Assembly (NCBI GenBank): GCA_007135505.1
Contig: SLIS01000355.1
Coordinates: 1-12,823, forward strand
Origin: Halovivax sp.
Lineage (GTDB): Archaea > Halobacteriota > Halobacteria > Halobacteriales > Natrialbaceae
Length of the DNA: 12,823 bases
Reading direction: 5' to 3'
Position 1 is the first letter of the stretch. Each line of letters begins with the position of its first letter. Position numbers and translations under genes: made by a program. The notes below the pieces were generated by a model. The model made no database searches. It saw only the letters and a program-made list of their open reading frames with translations, and had not been told where the DNA came from. Shown one piece after another: positions 6,295-11,936 of this stretch.

Positions 6295-7625
6295 GGGCAC
6301 ACGTGACCGCCGGCGCGACCACACGCGGGGCGCGGGCGTTCGTGGCCGTCGGCGTGGGCTGGTTCGTCTGCTGGAACGCGGCCGCGCTGGTCGGCGCGAG
6401 TCGCTCGGCCACGGTCGCGCTCGGCCTTCAGGGGTTCGTCTTCGCCGTGATCTTCGGGAAGGCCTACGCGCTCGTGCCCTCGTACTTCGATCGCGAGCTG
6501 GTCGCGCCGTCGGCCCCGCTCGTGCACCTCCCGCTTTCGATCGTCGGCGTGCTCGGGCTCTTTCTCGGCCGGCTTCGCGACGGCGATCCGCTCGCCAGCG
6601 TCGTCGACGCAAGCGGCCTCACGGCCGACGGGCTGGTCGCCGCCGGAGCACTCGCGTGGCTCGGCGGCGTGCTCGTCTTCGTCGCAACGCTCGCCTGGAC
6701 GGTGCGAGACAACCCCACCGGCGCCGAGACGGGGACCGCCGGTCCCAATCGGCACCGACGGCCGGTCGACCGGGCGGCCAACGCCGTCGTCCCGGTCGTC
6801 GGCCTCTACCTGCTCTGGGGCGGGCTCGTCCCCGTCCTCGATGCGCTGACCGACGTCCGGGGATCGGTCTCGATCCCGGCGATCGAGCTGGGGCTGGGCT
6901 CGACGGCGGCCACGACGCTCACGCTGGTTCCGGCGGGGCCCGCGGCGTCGCACGTCCTCGCGGCCGGCGCGGCCACGCTGATGCTCTTCGGAATCGGCTT
7001 TCGACTCCTGCCGCGTCTGCTGGTAGGGACGCCACGACCCGCACTCGTGGCGATCACGCTCGCGACGGGCGCCGTTGCCCCCGCACTGCTCGTCATCGAC
7101 TTCCAGGGCGGGGCGATCTTCACCGCCGGCGCGACGCTGTTCGCCGTCGCCATCGTCGGCTACGGACTCACCGTGGTCGAACTCGTCCACACCAGCGATC
7201 GCGATCGGGTCGGCCACCGTACCATCGCGATCGGCGGCGTCTTGGGCATCGCCGCCGTCGGGCTCGGCTGGGCGATGGGCGTCGAACTCGTCGACCTCGC
7301 GGTCGCCGACGCCCACTACCGCCTCGCAATCGGCGGCTTCCTGGGCCTGACGATCGTCGGCGTCACCTTCCAGTTCTACCCGCCGGCCATCGGGGAGACG
7401 GTCGGCGTCGGCGAGCGGAGCGCGACGGCCGTGGCACTGGCCCTCGCGGGTGGGTTCGTCGTCGGGGCGATCGGCGCCTGGCTGACCGGAGCGGGAATCG
7501 CCCAGCCCGGCGGCGGGAGTGGCCACCTCGGCCCTGCGATCGCTCACCTCGGCGCCGCGATCGTCCTCCTCGGCTCGCTCGGCTACGCCTGGATCCTGCT
7601 CACCATCTTCGCCGAACGGCGGTGA
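6222..7625 (+). CDS. 12-helix membrane protein, NnrS / heme-copper-oxidase subunit I-like
   Basis: The product has up to 467 residues and about twelve predicted membrane helices (roughly 39-58, 66-86, 98-117, 135-160, 185-205, 240-265, 272-293, 297-319, 332-356, 364-386, 402-422 and 433-462). Histidines lie in or next to helices at H102, H244, H365 and H442. Two helices share a pattern: SHVLAAGAATLMLFGIGFRL then LP (243-264) and AHYRLAIGGFLGLTIVGVTF then QFYPP (364-388); a weaker copy is GLQGFVFAVIFGKAYALVP (68-86). His-x(n)-Gly-x(n)-Pro helices of this kind occur in NnrS and heme-copper oxidase subunit I families, so heme or metal binding is a reasonable inference. GTG at 6222 and GTG at 6303 are both possible starts; the first 27 residues are low-complexity and encoded by a tandem repeat, so 6303 may be the true one. 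No TATA box is clear. The substrate is unknown. Confidence 0.7.
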   Translation: MGTGPGDDGTDWVEVGAGSADDGRGAHVTAGATTRGARAFVAVGVGWFVCWNAAALVGASRSATVALGLQGFVFAVIFGKAYALVPSYFDRELVAPSAPLVHLPLSIVGVLGLFLGRLRDGDPLASVVDASGLTADGLVAAGALAWLGGVLVFVATLAWTVRDNPTGAETGTAGPNRHRRPVDRAANAVVPVVGLYLLWGGLVPVLDALTDVRGSVSIPAIELGLGSTAATTLTLVPAGPAASHVLAAGAATLMLFGIGFRLLPRLLVGTPRPALVAITLATGAVAPALLVIDFQGGAIFTAGATLFAVAIVGYGLTVVELVHTSDRDRVGHRTIAIGGVLGIAAVGLGWAMGVELVDLAVADAHYRLAIGGFLGLTIVGVTFQFYPPAIGETVGVGERSATAVALALAGGFVVGAIGAWLTGAGIAQPGGGSGHLGPAIAHLGAAIVLLGSLGYAWILLTIFAERR

Positions 7626-7718
7626 GCGACGACTTGCCGGACCAGCCGGGCGGATCGCGGCCCGTCCTCGAACGTGTTCGGCACACGGCCCACCGTCCCG
7701 GAGACGCAAGCTGTAGCC

Positions 7719-8060
7719 ATGGCATCCCAGGACACCAGAGCCCCGACGGACCGGGTCGCCCCGACCGAGAAAGTCGTCATCGACGAGCTGGCGGGGACCC
7801 CGCACGCCCACTGCTTCGACGAGGAACCGATGACGATTCGGCTCACCCTCGCCGAGGGCGAGTCGGTCGCGCCACACCAGCATCCGGATCGCCGGATCGT
7901 CCTCCACGTGCTCGAAGGCGGGCTATCGGTGTCCCTCGGCGACGACGAGCACGAGGTCCGTGACGGCGAGGTGGTCCGCTTCGACGGGAATCAGGACGTC
8001 TCGCCGACGGCGCTCGAGGACACCGTCGGGCTACTGGTGCTCGCGAAGCGGGCGGATTGA
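7719..8060 (+). CDS. Small cupin-domain protein
   Basis: The 113 residues fold as a single cupin barrel: TIRLTLAEGESVAPHQHP (39-56), RRIVLHVLEGGLSVSLGDDE (58-77), then EVRDGEVVRFDGNQDVSPTA (79-98) and DTVGLLVLAKRAD. In motif 1 the two histidines H53 and H55 are present, but the glutamate expected three to four residues later is absent. In motif 2 the metal-binding histidine is missing (DVSPTALED). Metal binding is therefore doubtful or uses other ligands, for instance H63. Small cupins of this type often act as sugar-related enzymes, dioxygenases or simple binding domains; nothing here decides which. The ATG at 7719 places the start at the beginning of the conserved region's leader; an upstream in-frame ATG at 7674 is less likely. 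The gene follows the membrane protein by 93 bases with no clear TATA box, so it may be cotranscribed. Confidence 0.8.
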   Translation: MASQDTRAPTDRVAPTEKVVIDELAGTPHAHCFDEEPMTIRLTLAEGESVAPHQHPDRRIVLHVLEGGLSVSLGDDEHEVRDGEVVRFDGNQDVSPTALEDTVGLLVLAKRAD

Positions 8061-8083
8061 GCGACCCCAGTACGAGCGACAAC

Positions 8084-8091
8084 ACATATAT
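8084..8091 (+). promoter_or_regulatory. TATA box for the small ORF / exonuclease transcript
   Basis: ACACATATATCG is the clearest TATA box in the window, centred about 28 bases before the ATG at 8116 and 135 bases before the exonuclease ATG at 8223. Its position predicts transcription starting at or next to 8116, so the first codon of the small ORF would be the first codon of the mRNA. Confidence 0.7.
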
Positions 8092-8115
8092 CGCCGGCCG
8101 GGAAAGTCGGCTGAC

Positions 8116-8226
8116 ATGAACGACGACGAAACCGTCAGGAACCGCACCCACGCGATCGGGACGAGCGAGGGTGGGCCGGGACGTAGACGGCCGACGACCG
8201 TTCCGGGGAGGCGTCGACCGCGATGA
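8116..8226 (+). CDS. Possible 36-residue small protein coupled to the exonuclease gene
   Basis: A short frame opens with ATG at 8116, just where a leaderless transcript from the TATA box at 8084-8091 should begin, and encodes 36 residues (MNDDETVRNRTHAIGTSEGG then a basic Arg/Pro-rich tail). Its TGA at 8224-8226 overlaps the ATG of the downstream gene (8223-8225) as ATGA, the classic arrangement for translational coupling. The first 20 residues are polar and acidic; the last 16 contain seven arginines. No family is recognised. If not a stable protein it could be a leader peptide whose translation delivers ribosomes to the exonuclease start. The alternative is that the exonuclease mRNA simply has a 107-base leader and this frame is chance. 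Confidence 0.4.
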   Translation: MNDDETVRNRTHAIGTSEGGPGRRRPTTVPGRRRPR

Positions 8227-9008
8227 CCCGAGGTGGCACGCTCGCCTTCGACATCGAGACCATCGACGCGGCCCTTCCCGACGGGGTCGATCGCGACCTG
8301 ACGAATTCGGCCCACGTCGAACTCTTCTGCGTCTGCGTCGGCCATCGGCCCGCTCCCGGTGAGCCCGTCGATCACGAGGTGTTCTTCCGGGACGGAACCG
8401 AGCCCGCCGCGGAACTCGACGTCATCTCGCGAACGGTCGAGTGGCTCGAACGACGGGGCGGCGACGAACTGCTTTCGTACAACGGTCGGTCCTTCGACTG
8501 TCCGCACCTGCGCGAGCGCGCACAGATTGCGGCCGAGGCCTGCGAGGACAAGCCGTCCCAGACGGGATACGACGTGTCCGAGGCAGGATACGACGTCGCT
8601 GATCGCGTCGAATCCCTGTTCCGTGCCACCGAGCACGTCGACCTCCTCGAGCGCGTCCACGAGCCCTTCCGGACCGTCCACGGCTACCGGCCGCCGTTCG
8701 AACGAGCGTGCGAAGCCCTCGAGGTGCCGGTCGAGCGGACGCCGCTCACCGAGTACGACTTCGGCGACGTCGATCTCGCCGCGAATCGATCGACCGTGGA
8801 CGCCACGAAGCCCTACCTCCTCGGCGCCGACGTCCCCACGCTCGGCCCGCGGTACCTCGAACTGGCCGACGCGGGCGCGACCGACACGAAGACCTTCCGC
8901 GAACTCGAGGCGATGTTCGCCCACTACGCCCGGACGGACGTCGAACCGCTGTTCTCGCTCGCGGATCGCCGACCGTTCGATCGGGCGTTCGCGGCTGCGA
9001 GCGAGTGA
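8223..9008 (+). CDS. DEDD-type 3'-5' exonuclease-like protein (RNase H fold, PolB-exonuclease-like)
   Basis: The 261 residues carry the three exonuclease motifs in order. ExoI is LAFDIET (D10 and E12), ExoII is SYNGRSFDCPHL (Y86-N87 to D92), and ExoIII is HYARTDVEPL (Y235 to D239, a YxxxD pattern). D10, E12, D92 and D239 would form the two-metal site that hydrolyses nucleotides from DNA or RNA 3' ends. There is no polymerase domain, so it is a stand-alone exonuclease of the DnaQ/PolB superfamily. Residues 115-128 contain a duplicated GYDV heptad (GYDVSEA-GYDVADR). The start follows a possible coupled small ORF through an ATGA overlap. Proofreading, primer trimming or RNA processing are all possible; nearby pcn and priL make a DNA role attractive but do not show it. 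Confidence 0.85.
   Translation: MTRGGTLAFDIETIDAALPDGVDRDLTNSAHVELFCVCVGHRPAPGEPVDHEVFFRDGTEPAAELDVISRTVEWLERRGGDELLSYNGRSFDCPHLRERAQIAAEACEDKPSQTGYDVSEAGYDVADRVESLFRATEHVDLLERVHEPFRTVHGYRPPFERACEALEVPVERTPLTEYDFGDVDLAANRSTVDATKPYLLGADVPTLGPRYLELADAGATDTKTFRELEAMFAHYARTDVEPLFSLADRRPFDRAFAAASE
8565..8596 (+). repeat. 21-bp in-frame duplication within the exonuclease gene
   Basis: GGATACGACGT occurs at 8565-8575 and again at 8586-8596, a 21-base period that duplicates a Gly-Tyr-Asp-Val heptad. It lies in a variable loop between ExoII and the next conserved segment and keeps the frame. Confidence 0.7.
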
Positions 9009-9092
9009 CGGCCCCAACAGCGGTTGCCGAATACCGTCCGTGCGCCCTCATTACGTTCGCTCGCTGACGATTCGGGGACGGGACGAGCCAAC

Positions 9093-9099
9093 TATTTTA
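9093..9099 (+). promoter_or_regulatory. TATA box of the BofA-like gene
   Basis: AACTATTTTACC carries an AT-rich core 25-31 bases before the ATG at 9124, indicating a leaderless transcript separate from the exonuclease gene upstream. Confidence 0.7.
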
Positions 9100-9123
9100 C
9101 CTCGCCGGTCCTGACCATCACGC

Positions 9124-9393
9124 ATGTCGATAACTGGGTTCGAGGTCCTCGTGTTGCTGGTGGTTCTCGCCTTCGCGTTCGGCGCCTACCGGATCATTCG
9201 GACGATCAAGCCGTTCATCGTCAACGCCGTCGTCGGACTGCTCGCCCTGCTGGTGTTCGGATGGCTCGGGTTCGGCGTCGAGATAACGCCGCTGGTCGTC
9301 CTGATCGTGGCCATCGGCGGGATCCCCGGGGCGATCCTCGTCGTCCTCCTCGCCTACCTCGGAATCGGCCTCTCGCCGGCCGTGCTGGCGTGA
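9124..9393 (+). CDS. BofA-like small integral membrane protein
   Basis: The 89 residues are almost entirely hydrophobic: helices at about 6-24, 31-50 and 56-81, joined by a basic turn (YRIIRTIKP, 22-30). From KPFIVNAVVGLLALLVF to ITPLVVLIVAIGGIPGAILV and LLAYLGI the pattern matches the pro-sigmaK processing inhibitor BofA family (IxNAxxGL... then GxPGAILxxxL). In Bacillus, BofA holds the SpoIVFB membrane protease inactive; archaea have no sigma-K, so the name transfers only the family and perhaps a general interaction with intramembrane proteases. The gene has its own TATA box, stands 115 bases after the exonuclease gene and is followed by a minisatellite. The actual function in haloarchaea is unknown. 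Confidence 0.8.
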   Translation: MSITGFEVLVLLVVLAFAFGAYRIIRTIKPFIVNAVVGLLALLVFGWLGFGVEITPLVVLIVAIGGIPGAILVVLLAYLGIGLSPAVLA

Positions 9394-9436
9394 GAATCCG
9401 GACCAATCGGGGCAGCCGTTGTCCGTGTCGATTGTG

Positions 9437-9549
9437 TTCGTTCGTCCGTATCGAGCGTGTTTGTCCGTCCGTTCGAGCGTGTTCGTTCGTCCGTATCGAG
9501 CGTGTTTGTCCGTCCGTTCGAGCGCGTTCACCCGTCCGCGTCGAGTGCG
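9437..9549. repeat. 22/23-bp minisatellite between convergent genes
   Basis: Five units run in tandem: 9437-9459, 9460-9481, 9482-9504, 9505-9526 and 9527-9549. They alternate between two forms, TTCGTTCGTCCGTATCGAGCGTG (A, 23 bp, described by its key GTCCGTATCGAGCG core) and TTTGTCCGTCCGTTCGAGCG plus TG or CG (B, 22 bp), so the A+B pair forms a 45-bp higher-order repeat present twice almost perfectly. The fifth unit is diverged. A weak partial unit precedes (about 9418-9436). The array fills most of the 168-base spacer between the 3' ends of the BofA-like gene and the ATPase gene. It is open in several frames, but only because its 45-bp period is a multiple of three. Confidence 0.9.
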
Positions 9550-9561
9550 TTTACGGCATTT

Positions 9562-11934
9562 TCAGGTCTCGAGCGGGTCCATCTCGTAGACAGAACACCC
9601 GAATTCCGCAGCCATCGTCTCGCGTACCTCCCGCTTGGCCGTGAGATAGAGGATCTGCCAGCCGTCCTCGACCAGGTCACGGAGGGTTTCGAACCCGTTG
9701 CGGAGGCGATCCCGGTCGGCCGCGAGGAACGGGTCGTCGAGCAGGAGAAAACCGGCGTTGCCACCCAGCAGTTGCTTCGCGAGCGATAGGCGGGCGGCGA
9801 AGTACAGCTGGTCGCGGGTCCCCTTGCTCAGCTGGTGGGGCGTGAACGTGGCCCCGTCCGCCGCCCGCACCTCGAGCGAGCCGGCCTCGGGGACGTACTC
9901 GACCGCGCTATAGCGGCCGTCGGTGAGGTGGGCGAGCGTTTTCGAAGCGGGACCGTCGGGATCGAAGAGCGTCGCGACCTTCCGCTGTTCGTCCGCCTCG
10001 ATGGCGTCGAGGATCCCGATCGCCTTTCGCGATCGGTCGGCGTTCGCCTCGATCTCGTCGACGACGGTCCGCAGTGACGCGGCGAGGTGGGCCAGCCCGT
10101 CGATCGTCCGGGCCTCGAGCGAGGGCGACGACTCGACGAACGGTGGCGGCGAGACATCGGTCGCCCGGCGCTCGAACGCGTCCAGCTGGGTTTCGAAGTC
10201 CTCGAGGGCGGCCGTGACCGCCGACAGGCGAGCAGAGAGCTCCGCTTGTCGACGTTCCAGTCGCTCGAGTTCCGCCTCGTCGTAGGCGTCGGCATCCGCG
10301 GTACCGTCGGTCGACTCCACGTCCGCGTCCCCCGCATCGTCGGTCGGTCCCACCTCGGCTCGCCAGTCCGCGAGCGCCGACTCCCAGGCCGCGCACTTTT
10401 CGGACGTCCGGTCGGCGTCGGGTTCGCCGAGTTCGCGGGAGAGGATCGTCGCGGCCTCCGAGCGGCGTCGTTGCTCGGCCTCGACGGCCTCGACCCGCGC
10501 CTCGTAGTCGTCGATCGAGTCGAGGCCCGCGGCCGTCAGCGCCCCCTCGATATCGTCCGCGAGAGCTCGTCGCTCTTCGACGGCTTCCCGGCGTCTCGCC
10601 TCCAGCTCGTCGAGGCGCTCGGTCGTCCGGTCGACGCGGGTCTCGAGGTCGCGAACGCGCGATTCGGCCGCCTCCAGTTCGTCGCGATAGGTCCGGACGC
10701 GAGCCGGGACCTCGGTGACCGAGTCGACCTCGAAGCCGGCGTCGCGGGCCGTCCGAAGCAGGTCGCGTTCCAGCGCGTCGGTCGCGGCGGCTCGACTCGT
10801 CAGCCGGCGGTGTGACCACGCCGCGACGATCCCGACGAGAGCGAGGACGAACGCTAACGCCGCGGCCGGGAGAGAGCCCGTTACCGCGCTCGCTGCGCCG
10901 GCGATCCCGGCGCCGACGAGTCCGCCGAGGGTCGCAGTCCGTCGCTGGGCGAGTCGCGACGCGAGCGCGTCGGCACCACCGGCAGCCAGGTCGCCGGTCC
11001 GGTCTCGATAGTCCCCGAGTTGGGATTCGACGCGGGCGACGTCGCTTCGGCGCTGGGACCGCCGTTCGTAGCGATCGCGCGCCGCGGTGCGGGCGTCGCG
11101 GTGGCGTTCGAGTGCCTCGCGCGTCGACTCGAGCGTCGACTCGATCCCCTCGATCCGGCGCGTGGCGTGCGTGCGATCTCGGTCGCGGTCGCGAAGCGCC
11201 TCGAGGGTCTCCCGGTCGACGTTCGCGTCTTCGAGTGTCTCGGTCGCCGTCCGATAGATCGCAAGCTGGGCCGCCGCGTCCTCGATCGCGACGTGCTCTC
11301 TGGCGGTTTGCTGTGCGTCGAGTCTGGCCTCGACCGTCCGGAGTTTTGATCCAACCTGGAGGCGTTCGCGAGCCAGGTCGTCGATGCCCTCCTCGGCCGC
11401 GGTGTCGAGGTACGCCTCGATCTCGTCGGCCAGCGCCTCGGCGTTCACCCGAACGGTCTTGGTGTCGTAGTCCCGATCCGCGAGATCGAGACGGGACGCC
11501 GTCAGTCGCCCCTCGTCGACGAGTCGCTCCCGGATCGCGGCGATTTCGGAGGTGTGGACGTCGCCGAGGTGTTCGACGAGCGAGGTGTAGTACGCCGAAC
11601 CGTCGGGGAGGGCGAGATCGCTGTCCCGGATGACGAACAGGTTGTACAGATGGGACGCCTCGACGCGGGAGACGTCGCTCAACGCCGTTCCGTTGCCGAG
11701 GGCGTGGTGGTCGGCACCGTCGTCGAGGACGATGCGGCCGGTCGGCGAGCCCTCGACCCGCGGGCCCGGCTCCAGATGGTCCGTGACGTCGGGCTCTAAG
11801 AGCTGGAGGACGGCCTCCAGGTAGAGGGTCTTGCCGGATTCGTTCGGTCCGGCGACGATCGTGAGATCCCCGCAGGGCGGCCGACAGCCCGCGAGCGGCC
11901 CGTAGCGATCGATCTCGGCGGTGTGGAGGCGCAT
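9562..11934 (-). CDS. SbcC/Rad50-like AAA ATPase with a transmembrane hairpin (YhaN type)
   Basis: This 790-residue ABC/SMC-type ATPase starts at the ATG at 11934. The N-terminal MRLHTAEIDRYGPL leads to Walker A GPNESGKT (29-36). Coiled-coil arms (about 160-335 and 380-590) flank two adjacent hydrophobic stretches at about 335-373 (GGLVGAGIAGAASAV and AAALAFVLALVGIVAAW). The C-terminal lobe has the signature LSKGTRDQLYFAARLSLA (702-719), Walker B FLLLDDP (729-735) and an ILYLTAK strand (761-767). There is no CxxC zinc hook, so it is not canonical Rad50; a hairpin in mid-coil is typical of YhaN-like proteins. The metallophosphoesterase stops 2 bases upstream (TGA-CG-ATG), so the two are one operon and probably one complex, analogous to Mre11-Rad50 or YhaO-YhaN. 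An acidic Asp-rich loop (about 531-552) is a halophilic insertion. The DNA-repair role is inferred from the family. Confidence 0.88.
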   Translation of the reverse strand: MRLHTAEIDRYGPLAGCRPPCGDLTIVAGPNESGKTLYLEAVLQLLEPDVTDHLEPGPRVEGSPTGRIVLDDGADHHALGNGTALSDVSRVEASHLYNLFVIRDSDLALPDGSAYYTSLVEHLGDVHTSEIAAIRERLVDEGRLTASRLDLADRDYDTKTVRVNAEALADEIEAYLDTAAEEGIDDLARERLQVGSKLRTVEARLDAQQTAREHVAIEDAAAQLAIYRTATETLEDANVDRETLEALRDRDRDRTHATRRIEGIESTLESTREALERHRDARTAARDRYERRSQRRSDVARVESQLGDYRDRTGDLAAGGADALASRLAQRRTATLGGLVGAGIAGAASAVTGSLPAAALAFVLALVGIVAAWSHRRLTSRAAATDALERDLLRTARDAGFEVDSVTEVPARVRTYRDELEAAESRVRDLETRVDRTTERLDELEARRREAVEERRALADDIEGALTAAGLDSIDDYEARVEAVEAEQRRRSEAATILSRELGEPDADRTSEKCAAWESALADWRAEVGPTDDAGDADVESTDGTADADAYDEAELERLERRQAELSARLSAVTAALEDFETQLDAFERRATDVSPPPFVESSPSLEARTIDGLAHLAASLRTVVDEIEANADRSRKAIGILDAIEADEQRKVATLFDPDGPASKTLAHLTDGRYSAVEYVPEAGSLEVRAADGATFTPHQLSKGTRDQLYFAARLSLAKQLLGGNAGFLLLDDPFLAADRDRLRNGFETLRDLVEDGWQILYLTAKREVRETMAAEFGCSVYEMDPLET

Positions 11935-11936
11935 CG

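Noticed and set aside
6145..6306. 54-codon frame with a VRATTER-like heptad repeat
   Set aside because: The periodicity comes from the 21-bp DNA repeat, no TATA box precedes the ATG at the right distance, and the product is not protein-like.
5967..7907. Minus-strand 646-codon frame opposite the membrane protein
   Set aside because: Charged low-complexity antisense translation of a hydrophobic gene; it also invades the pcn promoter and the cupin gene.
5909..7963. Long plus-strand 684-codon frame over the membrane protein
   Set aside because: It is Arg/Gly/Pro-rich and lacks any domain; long shadow frames are usual at this GC content. The hydrophobic frame from 6222 is the coherent one.
9118..9531. 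Minus-strand 137-codon frame containing a 15-residue repeat
   Set aside because: It is antisense to the BofA-like gene and its repeat is only the translated 45-bp minisatellite; the rest is the hydrophilic mirror of a hydrophobic protein.
9437..9549. CRISPR array
   Set aside because: Units abut directly with no unique spacers and no cas genes are nearby.
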